16,321 bases of DNA from CBFIDA01 sp965661085 (GCA_965661085.1 CBFIDA010000020.1:1-16321); one strand, 5' to 3'; counted from the stretch's first letter, positions 1 through 8,665 are shown. Numbers and translations: made by a program. Notes: generated by a model from the sequence alone, not told the origin.

Positions 1-77
1 CCTTCTTCCATCGCGATCGGTGTGATCAACTTCACCGTCATCTTCGTATTATCACCTGGCATCACCATCTCGACACC
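1..77. repeat. 77-bp direct terminal repeat, left copy
   Basis: These 77 bases are identical to 16245-16321 and lie inside tuf near its 3' end. The match is an exact prefix equal to suffix of the window, as left by a k=77 de Bruijn assembly or by a circularised contig. It is tuf coding sequence, not an att site or terminal repeat of a mobile element. Confidence 0.95.
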
Positions 78-1109
78 TTCACTCAGGGCAGACACTTCAC
101 CTGTCACATCGGTGGTACGGAAGTAAAACTGTGGGCGGTACCCTTGGAAAAACGCCTTGTGTCGACCACCTTCGTCTTTGGTCAACACATACACTTCTGC
201 TTCAAAATGAATGTGAGGTGTGATCGATCCTGGCTTCGCCAACACCTGACCACGCATCACGTCTTCTCGCTTCGTACCACGCAGCAATACACCCACGTTG
301 TCACCCGCTTGACCATGATCCATCAACTTACGGAACATCTCAACACCTGTACATGTCGTACTTTCTGTATCTTTCACACCAACGATGTCGACCGTGTCGC
401 CCACTTTAACCTGACCACACTCAATACGTCCTGTCACCACTGTGCCACGACCTGAAATGGAGAACACATCTTCAATGGGCATCAAAAATGGCTTGTCCAA
501 TGAACGCTCTGGCATTGGCATGTACTCGTCCATCGCCTTCAACAACGCTTTGATCGCACCTTCACCAATCTCACTCTTGTCGCCTTCGGTCGCCTTCAGC
601 GCCGATCCACGAATGATTGGGCAATTGTCACCATCAAAATCGTACGAGCTCAACAACTCTCTCACTTCCATTTCAACCAGTTCCAACAACTCTTCGTCGT
701 CAACCATGTCTACTTTGTTCAAAAACACAATGATCTTTGGCACACCAACCTGCTTGGCCAATACAATGTGCTCTCGCGTTTGAGGCATCGGACCATCGGC
801 TGCATTCACCACCAAAATCGCACCATCCATCTGGGCCGCACCTGTGATCATGTTCTTGACATAATCGGCATGTCCTGGGCAATCAACGTGAGAATAATGA
901 CGTTGCTCTGTCGCGTAGTTCACGTGTGCAGTCGAAATCGTAATCCCACGTGCTTTCTCTTCTGGCGCTTTATCAATGTCTTCATAAGACATGTTCTCAC
1001 CGGCCAACATGGTCAGTGCCGCTGTCAGCGTTGTTTTACCATGATCCACGTGACCAATGGTGCCTACGTTGAAATTGTCGAGTGATCGATCGTTAGGGTT
1101 GTATGTCAT
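1..1109 (-). CDS. tuf: Elongation factor Tu, 3' end cut by window edge
   Basis: EF-Tu is the GTPase that carries aminoacyl-tRNA to the ribosomal A site. The start is ATG at 1109, with a strong AAAGGAG Shine-Dalgarno 7 nt upstream, 20 bp after fusA. Visible motifs are G1 GHVDHGKT (residues 19-26), the switch I end ARGITI (53-58), G3 DCPGH (76-80) and G4 NKVD (131-134); domains II and III follow (GRGTVVTGR, GYRPQFYFRTTDVTG). The window ends after 369 codons and two bases; about 23 residues are missing but are present in the right-hand tuf fragment. Oddities: the N-terminus lacks the usual KFxRxKPHxN segment, and switch I is about five residues shorter than in E. coli. By position after fusA this is the tufA-type copy. 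Identity is certain; whether its real 3' end matches the other fragment is not known. Confidence 0.97.
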   Translation of the reverse strand, partial: MTYNPNDRSLDNFNVGTIGHVDHGKTTLTAALTMLAGENMSYEDIDKAPEEKARGITISTAHVNYATEQRHYSHVDCPGHADYVKNMITGAAQMDGAILVVNAADGPMPQTREHIVLAKQVGVPKIIVFLNKVDMVDDEELLELVEMEVRELLSSYDFDGDNCPIIRGSALKATEGDKSEIGEGAIKALLKAMDEYMPMPERSLDKPFLMPIEDVFSISGRGTVVTGRIECGQVKVGDTVDIVGVKDTESTTCTGVEMFRKLMDHGQAGDNVGVLLRGTKREDVMRGQVLAKPGSITPHIHFEAEVYVLTKDEGGRHKAFFQGYRPQFYFRTTDVTGEVSALSEGVEMVMPGDNTKMTVKLITPIAMEE

Positions 1110-1129
1110 AGTGTTGCTCCTTTAATAAC

Positions 1130-3247
1130 TTAAGCAGATTGTCTTTCTTTGATGATGCCTTCGGCAATATTGGTGGGTGCCACAGTGTACTTACAGAACT
1201 CCATGGTATAGCTGGCACGACCTTGTGTTGCCGAACGCAAATCTGTTGCATAGCCAAACATCTCAGCCAAAGGCACTTCTGATCGAACGATACGGCCGAG
1301 TGGGCTTTCATCCATACCTAAAATGATGCCACGACGACGGTTTAAATCACCGACCACATCACCCATGTAATCTTCTGGCGTGACCACTTCGACTTTCATC
1401 AATGGCTCAAGAATCACTGGAGAAGCTTTGACAACCCCTTCTTTGAATGCCATGGAACCAGCGATTTTAAATGCCATTTCATTTGAATCGACATCATGAA
1501 ATGAACCATCAAACAATGTGACTTTCACATCTTCGACAGGATATCCAGCAATGATACCATTTTGCATTTGCTCTTGAATGCCCTTGTCCACGGATGGAAT
1601 GTACTCTTTTGGAATCACACCACCAACAATTTTATTTTCAAATTCATAACCTGAACCCAGCTCTTTGGGTTCAATTTTGATCACAACATGACCATATTGG
1701 CCACGCCCACCAGTTTGACGTACGTATTTCGACTCTTGCTCGATGGTTTGTGTGACGGTTTCACGATAAGCCACTTGTGGCTTACCGACGTTGGCTTCAA
1801 CGTTGAATTCTCGCTTCATACGATCGACAATGACCTCGAGGTGCAATTCACCCATACCAGCAATGATGGTTTGGCCAGACTCTTCGTCTGTACGGACACG
1901 AAATGAGGGGTCCTCTTGCGCCAATCGGGACAAGGCAAGCCCCATTTTTTCTTGGTCTGGTTTGGTTTTAGGCTCGACGGCTACCGCGATCACAGGTTCC
2001 ATATCACTCATTTTTTCAAGCGTGATCACCTCTTTGAGATCACACAAAGTATCACCTGTCACGACGTTCTTCATGCCGACAACAGCCACAATGTCACCAG
2101 ACACAATGCCTTTGATCTCTTCTCGCTTATCAGAATGCATCAGCATGATACGCCCAATACGTTCTTTCTTGCCTTTAAGTGGGTTGTAAACTGAATCACC
2201 TGAGGCCAACGATCCCGAGTAAACACGCAAGAAGGTCAATGTACCCACAAATTGATCTGTGATGATTTTGAATGCCAAGGCAGAAAACGGTTCATTGTCG
2301 TCAGCTTTACGCATGATCTCGGTTTCATTTGCATCATCAGCAGTGCCTACAACAGGTGGCACATCAACTGGCGATGGCAGATAATCAATGACACCATCAA
2401 GCACTGTTTGCACACCTTTGTTTTTAAACGCAGAGCCGCAATACATTGGGAAGATTTCAATTGAAATCGTACGAAGACGCAATCCTTCTCGAACTTGGTC
2501 TGCATCGAGCTCACCATGCTCAAGGTAATGGTCCATCAATCTTTCGTTGGCTTCCGCAGCACTTTCAACCATATTTGCACGGTATGTTTCAGCGGTTTCA
2601 ACCAACTCTGCAGGAATGTCCTCGTAACGACAAGTCATACCCTGGTCGGCTTCGTTCCAATAAATGGCTTTCATTTTAATCAGGTCTATCACGCCTTTGA
2701 AATCATCTTCGCGACCGATTGGGATTTGCACAGGCACCACCTGGGCACCCAAACGCTCTTTGACCTGGGCTTCGACACGGAAGAAATCTGCGCCAGCACG
2801 GTCCATCTTATTGACAAACAGAATGCGTGGCACTTTGTAGCGTGTCGCTTGACGCCAAACCGTTTCAGATTGTGGCTCAACACCTCCCACAGAACACAAA
2901 ACCACAACCGCACCATCGAGAACGCGCAGAGAACGCTCAACCTCAAAGGAAAAGTCAACGTGTCCCGGTGTATCAATGATGTTGATGCGGTGCTTTTGGT
3001 ACTGCTGATTCATGCCGCTCCAAAAACACGTTGTGGCAGCAGATTGAATGGTAATGCCACGCTCCTGCTCTTGTGCCATCGAATCCATGGTAGAGGCACC
3101 ATCGTGGACCTCGCCCATCTTGTGGATTTTACCCGTGTAGTGCAGGACACGCTCTGTCGTGGTGGTTTTACCAGCATCAACATGTGCAGATATACCAATA
3201 TTTCGATACAGAGAAGGCGACGTTGTTCTGAAGTTTTGAGCACTCAT
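1130..3247 (-). CDS. fusA: Elongation factor G (translocase GTPase)
   Basis: EF-G drives tRNA-mRNA translocation on the ribosome and helps RRF recycle ribosomes. The 705 residues match the E. coli length (704). G1 AHVDAGKT is at residues 21-28, the switch I core RGITI at 63-67, G3 DTPGH at 92-96 and G4 NKMD at 146-149. Further in are the domain II/III motif DPSFRVRTDEESGQTIIAGM, and in domain IV GGRGQYGHV and the tip SFHDVDSNEMAFK, which enters the decoding site. The domain IV loop that reads GSNPKGYEF in E. coli is shortened to GSGYEF. The ATG start at 3247 has AAGGA 8 nt upstream. It lies 10 bp after rpsG and 20 bp before tuf, in the standard str operon order. The family also includes EF-G2 paralogues; the operon position argues for the housekeeping copy. 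Confidence 0.98.
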   Translation of the reverse strand: MSAQNFRTTSPSLYRNIGISAHVDAGKTTTTERVLHYTGKIHKMGEVHDGASTMDSMAQEQERGITIQSAATTCFWSGMNQQYQKHRINIIDTPGHVDFSFEVERSLRVLDGAVVVLCSVGGVEPQSETVWRQATRYKVPRILFVNKMDRAGADFFRVEAQVKERLGAQVVPVQIPIGREDDFKGVIDLIKMKAIYWNEADQGMTCRYEDIPAELVETAETYRANMVESAAEANERLMDHYLEHGELDADQVREGLRLRTISIEIFPMYCGSAFKNKGVQTVLDGVIDYLPSPVDVPPVVGTADDANETEIMRKADDNEPFSALAFKIITDQFVGTLTFLRVYSGSLASGDSVYNPLKGKKERIGRIMLMHSDKREEIKGIVSGDIVAVVGMKNVVTGDTLCDLKEVITLEKMSDMEPVIAVAVEPKTKPDQEKMGLALSRLAQEDPSFRVRTDEESGQTIIAGMGELHLEVIVDRMKREFNVEANVGKPQVAYRETVTQTIEQESKYVRQTGGRGQYGHVVIKIEPKELGSGYEFENKIVGGVIPKEYIPSVDKGIQEQMQNGIIAGYPVEDVKVTLFDGSFHDVDSNEMAFKIAGSMAFKEGVVKASPVILEPLMKVEVVTPEDYMGDVVGDLNRRRGIILGMDESPLGRIVRSEVPLAEMFGYATDLRSATQGRASYTMEFCKYTVAPTNIAEGIIKERQSA

Positions 3248-3257
3248 GATGTTTTCC

Positions 3258-3797
3258 TTAAGATGATTCAGTCAGCACAGAAGGGGCACGCCCAGTGGCA
3301 AAAGCCTGATTGGCTGCAGCCATACGGTGAGACATGTCACGCTCATTCATGGCGCCACCTTTACCAGCCAACACATCCATGAATTCACGGTAGAGTTTCT
3401 GCTCCATGGTCTTACCCGAACGTTTACGCGCATGCTTGATGATCCAATTGAAAGCCACACGAACACCGTCCAGTTCGCTGACTTCGACAGGCACTTGGTA
3501 ATTGGCACCACCGATACGCTTTGAAATCACTTTGGCAAGTGGGCGTGCTTTATTAAGAATTTCGTCAAAAGCTTCAAGCACTTTTTCCTTTTTTACATCC
3601 TCAGATAGCTGGCTGGAATGCAAATCTGCAATCAACAAATCAAAAGCATTGCAAACAATTTTGTATGCAACTGCATACTTACCATCGTTCATCAACACAC
3701 AAGTAAACCAGCGTACTTTCCAGCTGTCGTAAATCGTGTCTTTTTTGCCCAACCGTCGTTTATGATTTTCAATGGCATGTTTTTTTCGGCGACTCAT
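3258..3797 (-). CDS. rpsG: 30S ribosomal protein S7, divergent
   Basis: S7 nucleates folding of the 16S rRNA 3' major domain (30S head) and lies near the E site. The 179 residues include the recognisable core KRIGGANYQVPVEV (93-106), LMNDGK (35-40) and ARKRSGKTM (123-131). The start ATG overlaps the rpsL stop (ATGA), and a GGAG 7 nt upstream lies inside rpsL. The protein is far more divergent than neighbouring S12: the usual LPDPKYG-type segment reads DTIYDSWKVRW, and the near-invariant C-terminal AFAHYRW reads AFATGRA (165-171). A one-base change in a C run near 3299 would give FAHW instead, so a frameshift at the very end is possible. Context (rpsL-rpsG-fusA-tuf) fixes the identity. Confidence 0.93.
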   Translation of the reverse strand: MSRRKKHAIENHKRRLGKKDTIYDSWKVRWFTCVLMNDGKYAVAYKIVCNAFDLLIADLHSSQLSEDVKKEKVLEAFDEILNKARPLAKVISKRIGGANYQVPVEVSELDGVRVAFNWIIKHARKRSGKTMEQKLYREFMDVLAGKGGAMNERDMSHRMAAANQAFATGRAPSVLTESS

Positions 3798-4180
3798 TTT
3801 TTATCTCCGTCTTTAGGTCTCTTGGCGCCATACTTTGAACGCCCTTGTCTTCTGTCTGAAACACCAGAGGTATCCAATGTGCCTCGAATGATATGGTAGC
3901 GTACACCTGGCAAATCCTTTACCCTACCGCCGCGGATCATGACCACGGAGTGTTCCTGCAAATTATGGCCTTCACCTGGGATGTAAGCGGTCACTTCATG
4001 ACCATTGGTCAGGCGCACACGCGCAACCTTACGCAACGCCGAGTTCGGCTTCTTGGGGGTTGTGGCATACACCCGAGTGCACACACCACGAACCTGCGGA
4101 CATGATTTCATTGCAGGTCGATCACTTTTGGTGAACTTTCGTTTACGCCCTTTGCGGACGACTTGGTTCTTTGTTGGCAT
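3794..4180 (-). CDS. rpsL: 30S ribosomal protein S12
   Basis: S12 lies at the decoding centre and helps control tRNA selection accuracy. The 128 residues (E. coli 124) include the conserved TTPKKPNSALRK and GGRVKDLPGVRYH. Lys43 and Lys88, where streptomycin-resistance changes usually fall, have the sensitive wild-type residues, and Asp89, the methylthiolated residue in many bacteria, is present. The ATG at 4180 has GGGGAT about 6 nt upstream. It is the first gene of the str unit, downstream of a probable terminator and promoter, and its TGA stop overlaps the rpsG start by 4 bp, which suggests translational coupling. The C-terminal tail (KRPKDGDKK) is slightly longer than in E. coli. Confidence 0.98.
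   Translation of the reverse strand: MPTKNQVVRKGRKRKFTKSDRPAMKSCPQVRGVCTRVYATTPKKPNSALRKVARVRLTNGHEVTAYIPGEGHNLQEHSVVMIRGGRVKDLPGVRYHIIRGTLDTSGVSDRRQGRSKYGAKRPKDGDKK
3805..3808 (-). promoter_or_regulatory. rpsG Shine-Dalgarno inside rpsL
   Basis: GGAG on the minus strand, 7 nt before the rpsG ATG, within the last codons of rpsL. Together with the ATGA overlap it implies coupled translation of S12 and S7. Confidence 0.7.
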
Positions 4181-4213
4181 TTCATATCCCCAAACTGGTC
4201 TGAACTTAAAAAG

Positions 4214-4249
4214 ACTATAACATTAACTAAAAAGGCGCTTTGTTGTCAA
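4214..4249 (-). promoter_or_regulatory. Probable sigma70 promoter of the rpsL-rpsG-fusA-tuf unit
   Basis: On the minus strand a perfect -35 TTGACA lies at 4249-4244. With a 16-bp spacer it is followed by GTTAAT (4227-4222), a 4/6 match to the -10 consensus. An alternative extended -10, TGtTATAGT, ends at 4214, but its spacing to TTGACA is 24 bp, so it would need another -35. Both place transcription start about 20-40 bp before the rpsL ATG. The site lies between the post-rpoC hairpin and rpsL, where a promoter is expected. Confidence 0.55.
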
Positions 4250-4299
4250 GAGCCTGCTGCAAGAATTCAACAAATAATTCATTGTACGGTGGCACATAC

Positions 4300-4332
4300 A
4301 AAAACGCGCCCTGATGTTGCAGCAGAGCGCGT
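4300..4332 (-). terminator. Probable intrinsic terminator after rpoC
   Basis: A hairpin 15 bp after the rpoC stop: outer stem ACGCGC/GCGCGT (4304-4309 with 4327-4332), extended inward by CTG/CAG (4311-4313 with 4323-4325) across a one-base mismatch, with a 9-nt loop. On the minus strand it is followed by a run of five T. Moderate strength by eye; read-through into rpsL is possible. Confidence 0.6.
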
Positions 4333-4347
4333 ATGATTCAGTAACAA

Positions 4348-7300
4348 TCAAAGATTGGTTTGATCGGTTGGCTCATCACCAGATGTGCCGCCAACATCAC
4401 GCAATGCGGCACCAATGGCTTCTTCAATACTTTGATCGTCCACGGCTGGCATCTCTGTTGACATGTCCGCGTCAAAGTCAAACACTGGCGCCTCAGCGGC
4501 ATGTTGCTGCTGTCGACTCATGTGATAGGCATAACCCGTTCCAGCAGGAATCAAACGCCCAACCATCACATTTTCTTTGAGACCGCGCAATGCATCCGTT
4601 TTACCACCAATGGAAGCTTCTGTTAACACCCTCGTTGTTTCTTGGAATGATGCAGCAGAGATGAACGAATCCGTGGCCAAAGAAGCACGCGTGATGCCCA
4701 ACAGCACACGATCGCCAATGGCTGCATCCTCATGCTCTGCCAAAGCACTGTTTGCATCGACAAAGGTATGATAGTTGACCTGTTCACCCTTAAACAGAGA
4801 TGTGTCACCACTGTGCACAACATTGATCTTTCTCAACATCTGCTTGATGATGACTTCAATGTGCTTGTCATGAATCTTCACACCCTGAAGTCGATAGACC
4901 TCTTGAACCTCATTGACGATGAAACTGGCCAATTCTTCAACACCAAGCAAACGCAATATGCTATGTGGGTCTAAGGGCCCATCGACCAACATTTCACCTT
5001 TGGAGACAGTTTCACCTTCAAAGAACAAAATATTACGCCACTTGGGAATCAACTGCTCGATCACTTCACCATCAGATGTGGTGATCTTCAAACGTTTCTT
5101 GTCACGTGTCGGCTTACCGAATGACACAATGCCATCTGTTTCAGCAAGAATGGCCGCATCTTTTGGCACACGTGCTTCAAACAAATCCACCACACGTGGC
5201 AAACCACCAGTGATGTCACGTGTCTTGGAACTTTCTTTGGGTACTTTTGCCAAAATATCACCCACGCCGACTGCGTCACCGTCACTGAAATTGATCACAG
5301 CACCAGGTGTCAAGAGGTACAATGCGGGATGCGTTGTGCCTGGCAGCATCAACTGCTTACCCTTTTGATCGACAATGCGCAACATGGCCCGATAATCCTT
5401 GCCTCGCACTTTTTGCTCACTGTTGGTGATGACGATGCTGCTTAATCCAGTCACATCATCTGTCTTCTTGGTGATGGTGATGCCTTCTACCATATCAACA
5501 AATTCCACATGTCCTTCCACCTCAGAAATGATTGGGTGGGTATGTGGATCCCACTCGGCAATGATCATGCCACCTTTGACAGCGTCTTGATCTTTCACCT
5601 TCAACGTAGAGCCGTACGTGACCTTATAACGCTCACACTCTTGTCCACGATCGTTCAAAACCATGATGTATCCTGAACGTGAGTTGACAATCAACTCACC
5701 AGAAGCACGCGCCAAGGTTTTGACGTTGTTGAATTTCACCACACCGGTATTCTTGATCTGAATGTTGTTGGCTGTCGCAGAACTCGAGGCTGCACCACCA
5801 ATGTGGAAAGTACGCATGGTCAACTGGGTGCCTGGTTCACCAATCGACTGCGCAGCAATCACACCAACAGCTTCACCACAGTTGACCATATGGCCGCGTG
5901 CCAAATCACTCCCATAACACAGGGCGCATACGCCATGTTTGAGATCACAGGTGATGGGCGCACGCACGAACACTCGATCAACGCTGTGTTGAGATAAAAG
6001 GTCCATCAGATGATCGTTGAGCATGGTGTTGCGTTCAATCAACACATTGCCGTCTGCATCCAACACGTCTTTTGCAACGACCCGACCCGAAACACGTTCA
6101 CGCAAAGGCACCACAACTTCGCCACCTTCGATGTGAGGACGAAGCCATAGACCTTTAGTGGTCCCACAATCTTGTTCTCTGACCACAACATCCTGAGCCA
6201 CATCGACCAAGCGTCTGGTCAAATAACCAGAGTTTGCTGTTTTCAAGGCTGTATCCGCCAAACCTTTACGGGCACCGTGTGTTGACACAAAGTACTCAAG
6301 AACACCTAGACCTTCTCGGAAATTTGCTTTAATGGGGGTTTCAATGATGGTGCCATCGGGTTTAGCCATCAGACCACGCATCCCGGCAAGCTGTCGCATT
6401 TGTGCAGCTGAACCACGTGCGCCCGAATTGGCCATCATATAAATTGAGTTGAATGAAGGCTGTTCTTTCGTAGTCCCATCTGCCAGCTTAACTTTGTCAA
6501 TGGACATTTCTGCCATCATGGCCTTACCAACCTTCTCATTGGTGGTTGACCAAATATCGATGACTTTGTTACGACGTTCACCTTCTGTGACAAGACCAGA
6601 CGCATACTGTTGAGAAATTTCTTTCACTTGTTGTTCGGCATCTTGAAGAATGTCAGCTTTTTCTGTGGGAATGATCAGATCGTTGATGCCAACCGACACC
6701 CCTGAACGTGTTGCATACTCATAGCCAAGATACATGAGTTTATCGGCAAAGATCACAGTGGCCTTATTGCCCAGCACTTTGTAGCAATATGAGATGATGT
6801 CACCAATCTTCTTACTGTCAATGACTTGATTGACCATGGAGAACGACAAACCTTCTGGCATGATTTCCCACAACAAGGCACGACCGACGGTCGTCTCATA
6901 AACGGTCTTTGTCACATGACCCTCTCGCATCTCTTCGATACGCACTTTGACCCGCGCATGAATGTCAACTTGACCAAGGTCATAAGCCTTTTTCACTTCG
7001 GCTGTTGATATAAACATCATGCCTTCACCCGTGGCATTGAGCTTGTCTCGGGTCATGTAGTAAAGCCCCAATACCACATCATGGGTTGGACAAATCACTG
7101 GCGCCCCGTTTGCAGACGACAAAATATTGTTCGTCGACATCATCAAACAACGTGCCTCAAGCTGAGCTTCGACCGTCAGTGGCACGTGCACTGCCATTTG
7201 ATCACCATCAAAGTCAGCGTTGTACGCACCACATACCAAAGGATGCAATTGAATGGCCTTGCCTTCAATCAAAGTGGGTTCGAAAGCTTGAATACCTAGG

Positions 7301-8622
7301 CGGTGCAAAGTTGGTGCCCGGTTCAGCAACACTGGATGCTCGCGGATCACGTCTTCAAGCACATCCCAAACTTCAGGTATTTCTTTTTCAACCATGCGTT
7401 TGGCAGACTTGATGGTGGAAGCAAGCCCCAACAACTGTAATCTCGAGAAAATGAACGGTTTGAAAAGCTCAAGCGCCATACGTTTAGGCAAACCACACTG
7501 ATGCAGTTTCAAGGTTGGCCCAACCACGATCACAGAACGCCCAGAGTAATCAACACGTTTACCCAAAAGGTTTTGTCGGAAACGGCCCTGCTTACCTTTG
7601 ATCATATCGGCCAAAGATTTGAGTGGACGCTTGTTGGTGCCTGTCACCACACGGCCACGTCGGCCATTGTCAATCAATGCATCGACAGATTCTTGCAGCA
7701 TTCTTTTTTCATTACGCACAATGATTTCAGGTGCATGCAACTCAAGCAATCGCTTGAGACGATTGTTTCGGTTGATGACACGACGGTATAAATCGTTGAG
7801 GTCAGAGGTTGCAAATCGACCACCATCGAGTGGCACAAGTGGTCTCAAATCTGGTGGCAAAACGGGCAGCACACGCAAAATCATCCACTCAGGACGGTTG
7901 CTGGAAGAAGAAAAAGACTCGAGAACTTTCAATCGCTTGGTGATTTTCTTTAATTTGGTTTCAGAGGTCACGCTTGGTAACTGTTCACGCAAATCAATGA
8001 TTTGCTTCTCAATGTCAATGTCTGACAGCAATTTTTCAATGGCTTCAGCACCAATCATGGCTTCAAAATCATTGCCATAATCTTCAAGCAGTGTCAAATA
8101 TGTCTCTTCTGACAGCAATTGGCCCGAACGCAACTCGGTCATCCCTGGATCAACCACGATGAAAGACTCATAATATAAGACTTGCTCAATTTCACGCAAG
8201 CTCAGATCCAAGATCAAACTGATGCGAGAAGGCAATGATTTTAAAAACCAAATGTGTGCCACAGGACAGGCCAATGTGATGTGTCCCATGCGTTCTCGTC
8301 GGACCTTCGTTTGCGTGACTTCAACACCACACTTTTCACACACCACACCACGATGTTTCAAACGCTTGTACTTTCCACATAGGCATTCGTAGTCGCGCAC
8401 AGGGCCAAATATCTGGCAGCAAAACAGGCCATGACGCTCTGGTTTGGTGGTGCGATAATTAATGGTTTCGGGGAATTTGACTTCGCCATAAGAGTTGGCC
8501 AGAATTTGATCTGGCGACATCAATCCAGTACAAATTTTATCGAAATCCGATGGGTCTTTTGATGCAAAAAAATTGGTCATCAAATTGTTGGATTGGCTGC
8601 CTACTCTAACATTTTTTCCCAC
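4348..8622 (-). CDS. rpoC: RNA polymerase beta' subunit
   Basis: Catalytic large subunit of RNA polymerase. The 1424 residues contain the N-terminal zinc site (Cys80, Cys82, Cys95, Cys98), the active-site motif NADFDGDQMA (468-477; Asp470, Asp472, Asp474 bind the catalytic Mg2+), the bridge helix region (about 763-810), a second zinc site (Cys819, Cys892, Cys899, Cys902) and the trigger loop start MRTFHIGG (936-943). A long insert of the E. coli SI3 type follows inside the trigger loop. The start is GTG at 8622, with GAGGAG 7 nt upstream; the internal ATG at codon 15 has no Shine-Dalgarno. This gives roughly ten more N-terminal residues than E. coli RpoC (1407 aa). The last 50 or so residues are acidic and poorly conserved. 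It lies 43 bp after rpoB and ends in TGA. Confidence 0.99.
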   Translation of the reverse strand: MGKNVRVGSQSNNLMTNFFASKDPSDFDKICTGLMSPDQILANSYGEVKFPETINYRTTKPERHGLFCCQIFGPVRDYECLCGKYKRLKHRGVVCEKCGVEVTQTKVRRERMGHITLACPVAHIWFLKSLPSRISLILDLSLREIEQVLYYESFIVVDPGMTELRSGQLLSEETYLTLLEDYGNDFEAMIGAEAIEKLLSDIDIEKQIIDLREQLPSVTSETKLKKITKRLKVLESFSSSSNRPEWMILRVLPVLPPDLRPLVPLDGGRFATSDLNDLYRRVINRNNRLKRLLELHAPEIIVRNEKRMLQESVDALIDNGRRGRVVTGTNKRPLKSLADMIKGKQGRFRQNLLGKRVDYSGRSVIVVGPTLKLHQCGLPKRMALELFKPFIFSRLQLLGLASTIKSAKRMVEKEIPEVWDVLEDVIREHPVLLNRAPTLHRLGIQAFEPTLIEGKAIQLHPLVCGAYNADFDGDQMAVHVPLTVEAQLEARCLMMSTNNILSSANGAPVICPTHDVVLGLYYMTRDKLNATGEGMMFISTAEVKKAYDLGQVDIHARVKVRIEEMREGHVTKTVYETTVGRALLWEIMPEGLSFSMVNQVIDSKKIGDIISYCYKVLGNKATVIFADKLMYLGYEYATRSGVSVGINDLIIPTEKADILQDAEQQVKEISQQYASGLVTEGERRNKVIDIWSTTNEKVGKAMMAEMSIDKVKLADGTTKEQPSFNSIYMMANSGARGSAAQMRQLAGMRGLMAKPDGTIIETPIKANFREGLGVLEYFVSTHGARKGLADTALKTANSGYLTRRLVDVAQDVVVREQDCGTTKGLWLRPHIEGGEVVVPLRERVSGRVVAKDVLDADGNVLIERNTMLNDHLMDLLSQHSVDRVFVRAPITCDLKHGVCALCYGSDLARGHMVNCGEAVGVIAAQSIGEPGTQLTMRTFHIGGAASSSATANNIQIKNTGVVKFNNVKTLARASGELIVNSRSGYIMVLNDRGQECERYKVTYGSTLKVKDQDAVKGGMIIAEWDPHTHPIISEVEGHVEFVDMVEGITITKKTDDVTGLSSIVITNSEQKVRGKDYRAMLRIVDQKGKQLMLPGTTHPALYLLTPGAVINFSDGDAVGVGDILAKVPKESSKTRDITGGLPRVVDLFEARVPKDAAILAETDGIVSFGKPTRDKKRLKITTSDGEVIEQLIPKWRNILFFEGETVSKGEMLVDGPLDPHSILRLLGVEELASFIVNEVQEVYRLQGVKIHDKHIEVIIKQMLRKINVVHSGDTSLFKGEQVNYHTFVDANSALAEHEDAAIGDRVLLGITRASLATDSFISAASFQETTRVLTEASIGGKTDALRGLKENVMVGRLIPAGTGYAYHMSRQQQHAAEAPVFDFDADMSTEMPAVDDQSIEEAIGAALRDVGGTSGDEPTDQTNL

Positions 8623-8629
8623 AATGAAG

Positions 8630-8635
8630 CTCCTC
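8630..8635 (-). promoter_or_regulatory. rpoC Shine-Dalgarno, decides the GTG start
   Basis: GAGGAG on the minus strand, 7 nt before GTG at 8622. The downstream in-frame ATG (codon 15) has no such site, so GTG is preferred. Confidence 0.8.
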
Positions 8636-8665
8636 GTTAAATTTGGTATAAGTCTCTCTTGCAGA

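Noticed and set aside
442..783. 113-codon open frame on the plus strand near the left end
   Set aside because: Antisense to tuf, whose frame is intact through this region.
2495..3382. 295-codon open frame on the plus strand
   Set aside because: It lies antisense to fusA and rpsG, matches no family I know, and has His/Cys-rich composition typical of an antisense shadow.
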